From positions 40,566 to 104,565 of the forward strand of contig DDRT01000003.1 in assembly GCA_002343185.1 (NCBI GenBank): DNA of 64,000 nt. Direction: 5' to 3'. How positions within the stretch are numbered: position 1 is the first letter of the stretch; the number at the start of each line of letters is the position of its first letter. The translations under genes and the position numbers were made by a program. The notes under the pieces were generated by a model. The model was not told the DNA's origin. It did not search any database and was given only the letters and a program-made list of their open reading frames with translations. The DNA is from Deltaproteobacteria bacterium UBA2409 (GTDB lineage: Bacteria; Bdellovibrionota_C; UBA2361; DDRT01). This document shows positions 33,691 to 40,782 of the stretch, piece by piece.

Positions 33691-34454
33691 TGAAACATAT
33701 AATTGCGGTTGTCTCCGGAAAAGGCGGAGTTGGTAAATCTACGGTTGCAGCTAATTTAAGTATTGCCCTTGCTCAAACAGGAGCAAAAGTTGCACTTATT
33801 GATGGAGACTTTTATGGCCCAAGTATTCCTACATTGTTCGGTGGTGGCGAGGTAAAACCTGATCATGAAGGAAAATTAATACCCCCTGTTAAGTTCGGAG
33901 TTAAATATATCTCTCTTGGCTTTTTCTTACAGAACCCTGATGACCCAGTAATCTGGCGAGGGCCAATGTTTAATAAAGCACTAAATCAACTATTCAATGA
34001 TGTATCATGGGGCGATGTTGATTACTGTATAATAGACATGCCTCCTGGAACTGGAGATGCCCAGATATCTCTTACCCAGATGGTAGCACTTTCAGGGGCA
34101 GTAGTTGTAACTACTCCACAGGAAGTTGCTCTTGCAGATGTAAGAAAATCAATAAATATGCTCAGAAAAGTTAATGTTGAAGTGCTTGGTGTGATTGAAA
34201 ACATGTCAGGCTTTGTCACTCCAGATGGTCAAAGGTTTGATATTTTTGGAAGTGGTGGAGGAGAAAAACTTGCGCAAACTTTTGGCACAAGGCTACTAGC
34301 CTCTATACCTCTTATAGAAGAGATTCGAGTTGGTGGGGATGAAGGGGTTCCAATTGTCGCATCCGGAAAAGGGGAAGTATTTCATCTCATAGCTAGAGAC
34401 TTAATAGAGACACTAGAAAGCCGACCTTCCGAGGCCTTGAAAATAGTTAACTAA
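33690..34454 (+). CDS. Mrp/NBP35-family P-loop ATPase lacking the Fe-S CxxC
   Basis: 254 residues from a GTG overlapping the previous stop. The deviant Walker A is SGKGGVGKST (residues 9-18), with IDGDFYGPSIPTLFG, MPPGTGDAQISLTQ and GVIENMSGF as in ApbC/Mrp Fe-S carriers. The segment that normally holds C-P-x-C after ENMS reads FVTPDGQRFDIFG, so both bridging cysteines are missing, as is the N-terminal MIP18 domain. It may therefore bind nucleotide without carrying a cluster. SecG follows. Confidence 0.88.
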   Translation: MKHIIAVVSGKGGVGKSTVAANLSIALAQTGAKVALIDGDFYGPSIPTLFGGGEVKPDHEGKLIPPVKFGVKYISLGFFLQNPDDPVIWRGPMFNKALNQLFNDVSWGDVDYCIIDMPPGTGDAQISLTQMVALSGAVVVTTPQEVALADVRKSINMLRKVNVEVLGVIENMSGFVTPDGQRFDIFGSGGGEKLAQTFGTRLLASIPLIEEIRVGGDEGVPIVASGKGEVFHLIARDLIETLESRPSEALKIVN

Positions 34455-34480
34455 CCCTATAAACTCACAAATCTCAAATT

Positions 34481-34822
34481 ATGGCATTTTTTGTTTATCT
34501 TGGTATTCATATAATTCTCTGTGTAACCCTTGTCGGGTTAGTTCTTCTTCAACAAGGAAGAGGAGCAGATCTCGGTGCTGCTTTTAGTGGTGCAAGTAAC
34601 ACAATATTTGGCGCTGGCGGTGCTGATCGTTTGATCGTTAGATTAACAACAATAGTAGCCATACTGTTCATGGTTAGCACAATTGTACTAGTAAATACCT
34701 TTTCATTTAGAGCACAAAATACTCCAGTTGCCGCACCAGCTTCTGAATTGGCTTCAGAATTAGTTGGTGAGATAGCTGGTGGTGCTAACAAGGCTCCTCC
34801 TGCCGAAGAAGAGCCTAAATAG
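34481..34822 (+). CDS. secG: Preprotein translocase subunit SecG
   Basis: 113 residues with two membrane segments (about 4-22 and 52-72) joined by the hallmark VLLQQGRGADLGAAFSGASNTIFGAGGAD. It is part of the SecYEG channel in the inner membrane. The Ala/Pro/Glu-rich C-terminal tail is typical. The tRNA-Leu(GAG) gene begins 8 bases after the stop, the same secG-tRNA-Leu order found in gamma-proteobacteria. Confidence 0.95.
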   Translation: MAFFVYLGIHIILCVTLVGLVLLQQGRGADLGAAFSGASNTIFGAGGADRLIVRLTTIVAILFMVSTIVLVNTFSFRAQNTPVAAPASELASELVGEIAGGANKAPPAEEEPK

Positions 34823-34829
34823 ATTTTTT

Positions 34830-34913
34830 GCCCAGGTGGTGGAACTGGCAGACACGCCATCTTGAGGGGGTGGTGGGAGAAATCCCGTGAAGGTTCAAGT
34901 CCTTTCCTGGGCA
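34830..34913 (+). tRNA. tRNA-Leu (GAG)
   Basis: It has a class II tRNA layout: acceptor GCCCAGG pairs with CCTGGGC; D-arm GTGGAACTGGCAGACAC; anticodon stem CCATC/GGTGG with loop TTGAGGG giving anticodon GAG; long variable arm TGGGAGAAATCCCG; T-arm AAGG-TTCAAGT-CCTT; discriminator A. The 3' CCA is not encoded. It reads CUC/CUU codons. Confidence 0.95.
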
Positions 34914-34917
34914 CGTT

Positions 34918-35070
34918 TTCGCGCTAGGCGCTCCGGCCCAGGGGCGTCGCCCCTCTCGCGCCTGATCGGCGCGTTCACCCCATCTAGAAATCGCAGTTTA
35001 TGTGATACTTCCCTCCGGGGGTCGTTTCGTCGCTTTGCTCCTGTGCTTCGCGCTAGGCGCTCCGGCCCAG
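34918..35070 (+). repeat. GC-rich block after the tRNA, bounded by a 24-bp direct repeat
   Basis: TTCGCGCTAGGCGCTCCGGC and the following CCAG occur identically at 34918-34941 and 35047-35070. The 105 bases between are far more GC-rich than the genome and carry a GGGGCG-TC-GCCCC hairpin and GATCGGCGCG. The second copy abuts an ORF6N relic. The block sits directly after the tRNA 3' end, a common integration site. Confidence 0.75.
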
Positions 35071-35169
35071 AGGTAGCTTCCTTCTTCCTCCATGACTTGA
35101 TATCGCATTTTGCGATATCAAGTCTCTAAGTTCCTGAAAAGACAGAGTAAACATGAAATCTTCGGGAAA
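35070..35169 (-). pseudogene. Relic of an ORF6N-domain gene
   Basis: The minus strand encodes FPEDFMFTLSFQELRDLISQ, then NAISSHGGRRKLP, matching FPTDFMFLLSFQEVRALRSQ, then FVTSKQRGGRRSAP of the intact gene at 47480-47968. There is no start, and the rest of the gene is missing. It contains a perfect 14-bp palindrome (35094-35107 with 35111-35124) exactly where the intact gene has a different palindrome. Confidence 0.85.
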
Positions 35170-35174
35170 CCTAT

Positions 35175-36152
35175 CTAGGTTTCTACTATAGTCCAATTGA
35201 TTTCAAACCCGATTCCTGGTTCATCACTTGGAACTATAAATCCATCGCTGTGTTCAATCTGAAATAGGTCATCCACAAACATCCCGGTCGATACATCGCT
35301 TGGATAAATAAAATTGTCCAATGTTGCTAGTGCTAGATTATGTGCTCTACCTACTGCTGACTCAAGATACCCTCCTGCCCAACAACCAATACCTGCTTCC
35401 TTACACAATCTGTTTATTTCAAAGGCATCGCTGCCTAACTGTGAGAATTTTATCGATACAATCTTTCCAGCTTTTAGCTTAAGCGCCTTTCTACAGTCAT
35501 CTGGGCTCCTGATACTTTCATCAAGGCATACTGGAATTGATATCTTGCTCTGAAATTTAGCGTTAAGTTCTAGTCCCTTCATCGGCTCTTCAATCATTAA
35601 AAATGGATATTTATCTAGAAATAATGGCTCATCATCAAAACTTTGGTTAGCATCAATCGAGATCGGTGCTTTTGGAAATGTTTTAAAGATCTGATCAAAA
35701 ACCTCTTTTTTGGTCTCAGGTGTAACTTTTAGTTTTATTCTTTTAGCCCAAAGATACTCATCAATTTTTTTTAAAAGATTATCCATGTTCTCCTCAAGGC
35801 CAATAGTTACTCCGACAGGAACAGCTTTTTTTGTACCTCCATAAAGCTTCCAAAGTGGGATTCCTTTTTGTTTAGCCTCAAGATCTTTTAATGCACAAAA
35901 CAGCCCGGCACCAGCCGCGCCATAATTAAGTATCTCGCCGGTTTTTAGGTAGTGAGGGATTATTTTAGTTTCAAGAAGAGATTTATGCTCTGCGATGTTT
36001 CCAAGGGTCGCGACTTCGCCAAGGCCGGTGAGAGAATTTGATTCGGCTGATATTAGATGAGTGTCTCTGGTTGCTAAATTCCAGACCGGGCTTATAAATG
36101 GATTTTTAAATTTAAGTGAAATAGTAGAATTTGAGATTCGGGTTATAGACAC
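35175..36152 (-). CDS. Enolase-superfamily enzyme, MenC / N-acylamino-acid racemase type
   Basis: 325 residues. The barrel residues of the MLE/OSBS subgroup are visible: K140-x-K142 (RIKLKV), D167 (SIDANQSF), E188 (MIEEP), D211-E212 (CLDES) and K235 (VSIKFSQLG). The substrate could be o-succinylbenzoate (menaquinone synthesis) or an N-acyl amino acid; no men genes lie nearby to decide. It is cytoplasmic and stands alone between the ORF6N relic and a small helical gene. Confidence 0.85.
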   Translation of the reverse strand: MSITRISNSTISLKFKNPFISPVWNLATRDTHLISAESNSLTGLGEVATLGNIAEHKSLLETKIIPHYLKTGEILNYGAAGAGLFCALKDLEAKQKGIPLWKLYGGTKKAVPVGVTIGLEENMDNLLKKIDEYLWAKRIKLKVTPETKKEVFDQIFKTFPKAPISIDANQSFDDEPLFLDKYPFLMIEEPMKGLELNAKFQSKISIPVCLDESIRSPDDCRKALKLKAGKIVSIKFSQLGSDAFEINRLCKEAGIGCWAGGYLESAVGRAHNLALATLDNFIYPSDVSTGMFVDDLFQIEHSDGFIVPSDEPGIGFEINWTIVET

Positions 36153-36224
36153 ACTGTGAGTTATATAACTTGATAGGAAGAATGTCTCCCGTGCTATGTT
36201 TCTAGCTGTCGGGAGACGGCAGGC

Positions 36225-36506
36225 TTACCTTCCCAGTGAGCGTATACTGTCAATTATCCCTTTTAGCGTTCTTGTAAACAGCTCAGATATTGCTTGCAGG
36301 GTATCGTGTCTAGTCTTTGCTTGCTGAAGCAGTTCTTTAGCTGCATCAACTTTTGAAGTATCTCCGGTTGCAGTTGCATTCGCTAGATTGATATTTGCTC
36401 TCTCAAGAAGGCTACCCGCTTCCTTGGAGGCATCTCTAAGGCTTTGAAAGTTCAAATTACTTCCAGTGAAAACTTTTGACTGTAAGTCTGTTGCTAATGA
36501 TCCCAT
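36225..36506 (-). CDS. Small all-helical protein, needle/rod-like
   Basis: 93 residues with no signal peptide. Two amphipathic helices (about 20-48 and 50-88, AKELLQQAKTRHDTLQAISELFTRTLKGIIDSI) are joined by a short TGDTSKVD turn, the size and layout of type III secretion needle/inner-rod proteins. The resemblance is structural only and I cannot assign a family. A Shine-Dalgarno-like AAGGAG precedes the ATG. It may relate to the other axial-like genes at 32626 and 38682. Confidence 0.5.
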   Translation of the reverse strand: MGSLATDLQSKVFTGSNLNFQSLRDASKEAGSLLERANINLANATATGDTSKVDAAKELLQQAKTRHDTLQAISELFTRTLKGIIDSIRSLGR

Positions 36507-36631
36507 ATATCTCCTTTTTAAATATAACTTTAATTATTTACCCAGTCTTCCCAGGTCTCACTAGTTCTATCGGAAATATCGCTCAGGAGTTTCCTAGGGC
36601 AGGGTGAAAAGAACTGACTAGACCCCGAATA

Positions 36632-37702
36632 CTACGCCAAACAAAGCCGTCTATGAGTTTTAAGATTATCAACGATCATCCCAACACCCCTTGCTACGCA
36701 GGATAAAGGGTCTGCTGCTACATGAAACTTTAGCCCTGTCTCTCTTGAAAGTCTTTCTGCGAGTCCTTTTAATAGGGACCCTCCTCCAGTAAGCCAGATA
36801 CCTTTTAAAAGAATATCATGCGCAATCTCTGGAGTGCAGTTTTCTAGCCCTGTAATTACAGAGCTAACCATAGCCTGAATCGGCTCTTGAAGAGCGATTC
36901 TTACTAATGCATCTGAGATCTCAAAGTGTCTTGGAATTCCAGATGAGATATCAGTTCCTGAAAACTGTATAGTTTTTTTAGTGCCTGTTGGAAGGGCAGA
37001 GCCCAAAGCAATTTTTATTCTTTCTGCATCAAAGATCCCAATTTTAACACCAAACTGCCTTCTAATAAGCCTTTCTATAGCCTCATCAAGCTCATCGCCA
37101 GCAACTCTAATTGAATGTGAATAAACAATACCGTTTAAACTAACTACTGCAACCTCGGTTGTTCCTCCCCCTATATCGACAACCATATTCCCTTGTGCAC
37201 GCTCCACTGGTAATCCAGCTCCAAGAGCAGCAGCCATGGGCTCTTCACATAAAAGTACCTCTGAGATCCCGGACGATCTTACCGCCTCAATTACTGCTTT
37301 CTTTTCTACGGGAGTAATCCCGGATGGTACACCAACAACAAGTCTTGGCTTTTTAATTGACCATCCACGGCGCACCCTTGAGATAAAGGTTTTAATCATA
37401 AGGCTAGTCATCTCAAAATCTGAGATAACACCGTCTTTCATAGGTCTAATGCAACGAATATTCTTTCCTGTTCTTCCAAAGCTTTCTTTTGCTTCAAGCC
37501 CTACAGAAATAGGCCTCCCAGATTCTTCATCAACTGCAACTACTGAAGGTTCATTTAAAACAATGCCCTGTTTGGCGGAATAAATAAGAGTGTTAGCTGT
37601 GCCTAAGTCCATTGCCAAGTCACTTGGACTTAGAAATCTTGAGAGCCATGTAGGGGTTGAAATTGAAATTTGTTGTGGCAGTTCAAGTTCCGCTACGCTC
37701 AT
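36632..37702 (-). CDS. mreB: Rod-shape actin homologue MreB
   Basis: 356 residues. The actin-fold signatures are present: phosphate 1 LAMDLGTANTLIYSAKQGIVLNEPSVVAVD, IRPMKDGVISDFEMTSLMIKTFI, VVGVPSGITPVEKKAVIEA, phosphate 2 MVVDIGGGTTEVAVVSL and GIWLTGGGSLLKGLAERL. It has about 20 extra N-terminal residues, perhaps a membrane-binding helix. It organises cell-wall synthesis along the inner membrane. Its 5' end overlaps the GAF gene by 20 bases; mreC/mreD are not adjacent, which is unusual. Confidence 0.95.
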   Translation of the reverse strand: MSVAELELPQQISISTPTWLSRFLSPSDLAMDLGTANTLIYSAKQGIVLNEPSVVAVDEESGRPISVGLEAKESFGRTGKNIRCIRPMKDGVISDFEMTSLMIKTFISRVRRGWSIKKPRLVVGVPSGITPVEKKAVIEAVRSSGISEVLLCEEPMAAALGAGLPVERAQGNMVVDIGGGTTEVAVVSLNGIVYSHSIRVAGDELDEAIERLIRRQFGVKIGIFDAERIKIALGSALPTGTKKTIQFSGTDISSGIPRHFEISDALVRIALQEPIQAMVSSVITGLENCTPEIAHDILLKGIWLTGGGSLLKGLAERLSRETGLKFHVAADPLSCVARGVGMIVDNLKTHRRLCLA

Positions 37703-38612
37703 ACTTTATCTCTCCATGATTAATAAAACCTTTTGCGCTTTGAGCTATAAAATCTTCGATGCTTAAGTTTAAAGTGCTCTTAGTTGGAGAAACTTTTGAG
37801 AACTCATACTGGATACTTGTACCCTTTGATTTTAGATGATCGCAAAGTGCTCCTATTTTATTCTCAAAGAAGGAAGACATCATATTATCAACCACAAGAA
37901 CAAAATCCCCTGTGGCTGTTCTATATAATGGAAAATGCGGAGGAACTGTCTGCTGAATAAGCCTTTGAAGCTGATCGAGAATTACCTCAAGCTTTTCGCT
38001 TCCATGAGTGCTTTCAAGCTCTGGAATATTTGTTATGTGCATTCTTAGAACACTAATAGCTAATGGACCAAGGGTGTTTATTATAACATGAGCCTGCTTA
38101 TAAAACTGACCCCATGTGCTCTGTTTTGACTGAAGCTCAAGAAGCTCAGTGTGAAGAGAGAGAATAGAGGTTACCTCTTCTCCGAGATCTTCAAGAAGTT
38201 TTCCATGAAGTTTCGAAAATGTGTAAGGCTTTAAACTATCACAGGTAATAACTCCTGAGTTTTGTGTAACGCCAGGAATCTTAAATGGAACGCCGATAAA
38301 ACTTTTTATGTTCTCTTCATCTCGGTAAACGCCTAAAGTTTTACTGTCTCTATCAAAAAGAGATACCAGAATTGGCTGCTTAGTTTTTGAAACCCATCCT
38401 GCAAGGCCATGCCCTTGGGGAACATGAGCTTCAGTGATTACACTTCTTGAAAGAGAGTGATGTCCGGCAATTACTAAAGTACTTCCTCTTGCTCCAAACG
38501 TTTCCTCACCAAGTCTCGAAAGAACTTCAGCAGGTAGGAATAAAAAAGCGGAATAGGAGTCCGTTAAGTTAGCTGCAAAACGGGCAATACGAGAGAGATC
38601 AGAACCTAGCAT
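37683..38612 (-). CDS. GAF protein with degenerate GGDEF-like C-terminal domain
   Basis: 309 residues. Residues about 10-150 look like a GAF sensor (LTDSYSAFLFLP, VPQGHGLAGWVSKTKQPILV, FIGVPFKI). Residues about 180-290 follow the GGDEF topology (LAISVLRMHITNIPELESTHG, LYRTATGDFVLVVDN), with TGDF where GGDEF should be, so cyclase activity is unlikely. It is translationally coupled to mreB by a 20-base overlap, suggesting that it senses something that adjusts cell shape or wall growth; that is inference. Confidence 0.7.
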   Translation of the reverse strand: MLGSDLSRIARFAANLTDSYSAFLFLPAEVLSRLGEETFGARGSTLVIAGHHSLSRSVITEAHVPQGHGLAGWVSKTKQPILVSLFDRDSKTLGVYRDEENIKSFIGVPFKIPGVTQNSGVITCDSLKPYTFSKLHGKLLEDLGEEVTSILSLHTELLELQSKQSTWGQFYKQAHVIINTLGPLAISVLRMHITNIPELESTHGSEKLEVILDQLQRLIQQTVPPHFPLYRTATGDFVLVVDNMMSSFFENKIGALCDHLKSKGTSIQYEFSKVSPTKSTLNLSIEDFIAQSAKGFINHGEIKYERSGT

Positions 38613-38681
38613 GACAAGAACCTTTAAACTAACTAAAGTTAATATGATTTTAGTGAAGCCGCTAGATTAAAAGTAATGGGC

Positions 38682-39068
38682 TTAGACTATAATCCTTGCA
38701 GGAGGCTTTTCTTCTTTAAGTTCCTCTATAAGTTCAATAATTTTCTCTTTAGAGTGTTGAAGCTCAGCCGGGGTAGCCTGTTCGATAGTTTTAAGTTCAG
38801 CCTGAATCTCAGATTTTCGCTTTTCAGGGATATCGGCAAAGAGGGTAGTTTTGGTCATTTTAATAACCTCAGCCTTGCTTGCTTCTTTAATTATAGTTGA
38901 AGAGGCTGTTTTTGATAACATCCCAAGCTCTACAAGATTAACCTCTATTTTTTCAAGCACTGAAGGGGCAGCTTTTGCAATTGCATTTACGATTCTCTCA
39001 CGGTTTGCCCTAGGCATTTTGCTTAAGATTCTTGCTGCAACTAGACCACCGTTAATCTGCTCGTCCAC
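38682..39068 (-). CDS. FliG/MgtE-N-like helical protein
   Basis: 128 residues. The N-terminal part (LVAARILSKMPRANRERIVNAIAKAAPSVLEKIEVNL) resembles the helical repeats of FliG middle domains and MgtE N domains (A-x-I-L-x-x-M, R-x-x-I-x-x-x-I). The C-terminal half is charged helix ending KEEKPPARIIV. No motility genes are near. It may be a stand-alone relative or a remnant. It lies between clpX and the GAF-mreB pair on the same strand. Confidence 0.5.
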   Translation of the reverse strand: MDEQINGGLVAARILSKMPRANRERIVNAIAKAAPSVLEKIEVNLVELGMLSKTASSTIIKEASKAEVIKMTKTTLFADIPEKRKSEIQAELKTIEQATPAELQHSKEKIIELIEELKEEKPPARIIV

Positions 39069-39108
39069 ATTGATTATGATGCTGTGAGTTGGGAAATGGA
39101 TTCTGGAT

Positions 39109-39124
39109 GTTTGGGGGTCACCCT
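39109..39124 (-). repeat. Family A half-palindrome overlapping the clpX stop codon
   Basis: TGTTTGGGGGTCACCC here is the family A arm (TTGGGGGTCA). On the minus strand its GGGTGACCCCC provides the TGA stop of clpX. Confidence 0.55.
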
Positions 39125-40341
39125 GCCATCTTTTTCTTCTGACGAATAACCTCTGGCTGAGATTCGTTTCTGACTGCTGAATCGGTAATAACGATCTCTT
39201 TTACTGATTCATCTGAAGGAGACTCATACATTACATCCAGCATACATTGCTCCAAGATTGCACGAAGTCCACGAGCTCCAGTCTTTCTTGAGATAGCTTG
39301 ACCTGCTACCTCTGTTAGAGCATCTTCTGTGAAGGTTAAATCTACACCCTCAAGACCTAATAAGCTCTGGTACTGTTTTACAAGGGCATTTTTTGGTTCT
39401 GTTAGAACTTTAACAAGATCGTCCTTATCAAGCTCATCAAGCATACAAACTAATGGAGCACGACCAATGAACTCTGGAATGAGTCCGAATTTGATTAGAT
39501 CTTCTGGCTCAACGTCCTTAGATAAACTTTCCGCTTTATGTTTTTCCCCAAAACCAAGTTGTTTTTTACCAGTTCTTGATCCGATTATTTTTTCAAGCCC
39601 ATCAAAGGCACCACCAAGAATAAATAAAATGTTACTTGTATCAATCTGTAAGAAATCTTGCTGAGGATGTTTTCTTCCACCTTTTGGTGGAACATTTGCT
39701 TTAGTTCCTTCGATTATTTTTAAAAGTGCCTGCTGAACTCCTTCACCAGATACATCTCTTGTTACAGAAGGCGAATCGCTTTTGCGTGAAATTTTATCGA
39801 TCTCGTCTATATAAACGATTCCACGTTGAGCTTTTTGAATATCATAATCTGCAGCTTGAAGAAGGTTTACGATTATACTTTCAACATCTTCACCAACATA
39901 TCCTGCTTCAGTGAGGCTTGTTGCATCAGCGATTGTAAATGGAACATCAAGATATTTAGCTAAAGTTTGAGCTAAAAGAGTTTTTCCTGATCCAGTTGGG
40001 CCGATTAAAAGAATATTTGTCTTTTGAAGTTCAACGTCACCTTTTCTTGAATTTGCATTATGTTGAATTCGCTTATAGTGATTATGTACAGCAACAGAGA
40101 GAACTTTTTTTGCCCGCTCCTGACCGATTACGTAGTCTTGAAGAAAGTTGAAGATCTCCTTTGGAGTAGGGATATTCAGCTTTGCAGTAACCTTTAAGAA
40201 TTCCTCCTTTTCCTCAATTAAAATGTCGTTACAAAGTTCGACACATTCATCGCAGATATAGACTCCAGGCCCTGCGACCAGTTTTCTCACCTCTTCTTGT
40301 TGTTTTTCGCAGAATGAGCACTTCAGGTGAGGTCTAGCCAT
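39118..40341 (-). CDS. clpX: ATP-dependent Clp protease unfoldase ClpX
   Basis: 407 residues. It recognises and unfolds substrates for ClpP. The N-terminal zinc domain has C8, C11, C30 and C33; Walker A is GPTGSGKT (114-121), Walker B IVYIDEIDKI, then the GYVGEDVE pore loop 1, the IGF-loop region around HKAESLSKDVEPEDLIKFGLIPEFIGR and sensor 2 ISRKTGARGLRAILE. clpP is not adjacent. The stop codon lies in a family A half-repeat. Confidence 0.97.
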   Translation of the reverse strand: MARPHLKCSFCEKQQEEVRKLVAGPGVYICDECVELCNDILIEEKEEFLKVTAKLNIPTPKEIFNFLQDYVIGQERAKKVLSVAVHNHYKRIQHNANSRKGDVELQKTNILLIGPTGSGKTLLAQTLAKYLDVPFTIADATSLTEAGYVGEDVESIIVNLLQAADYDIQKAQRGIVYIDEIDKISRKSDSPSVTRDVSGEGVQQALLKIIEGTKANVPPKGGRKHPQQDFLQIDTSNILFILGGAFDGLEKIIGSRTGKKQLGFGEKHKAESLSKDVEPEDLIKFGLIPEFIGRAPLVCMLDELDKDDLVKVLTEPKNALVKQYQSLLGLEGVDLTFTEDALTEVAGQAISRKTGARGLRAILEQCMLDVMYESPSDESVKEIVITDSAVRNESQPEVIRQKKKMAG

Positions 40342-40443
40342 ATAAATTAAGATGCAGCCCTTTCAGATCTAGGATCGGCATTTTTCGTAAAAATCTTGAG
40401 ATCTCCATGGACAAAATTAAAGGGAGAAGGGGATAATGTGGTT

Positions 40444-40641
40444 ATGAGTAAAAAGACTGAAATTCAAGTAAATGACCGTGTTGTTATAGCTAAAGCCCCT
40501 GGAATTCAGGGGGTTGTTAAGGAGATTCGCTCTGAAACCACTGCAAAACAGGACTCTAAAGAGAAAGGTCTTATGATTCAGGTGCTTTGGGATAATGGAA
40601 CCCTATCGTATTTGGCTCCTGAGGCTTTAAGTCGGGTTTAA
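40444..40641 (+). CDS. Small KOW/SH3-like protein
   Basis: 65 residues from the ATG at 40444; a GTG at 40438 would add two. A purine-rich AGGGGA lies 10-12 bases upstream. VNDRVVIAKAPGIQGVVKEIRSE with the later KGLMIQVLWDNGTLSYLAPEALSRV is a single SH3-type barrel with a KOW-like glycine, as in small nucleic-acid or ribosome-associated proteins. Function unknown. It is divergent from clpX. Confidence 0.6.
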   Translation: MSKKTEIQVNDRVVIAKAPGIQGVVKEIRSETTAKQDSKEKGLMIQVLWDNGTLSYLAPEALSRV

Positions 40642-40782
40642 CAATTGTTCCTGGTTTGGTTTTAGCCTGACCAGGTAAATATCGAGTCTTTTCAATAAGT
40701 TAATAATTCACATTCTGAAGCACACACTAGTGCTATCTGCTAATAACATTTCTAAAGGACTAAGTTTTTTAGGAAAACTAAT

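Noticed and set aside
34887..35129. Plus-strand frame running out of the tRNA into the GC-rich block
   Set aside because: It begins inside the tRNA and crosses the direct repeats and the ORF6N relic; no coding signal.
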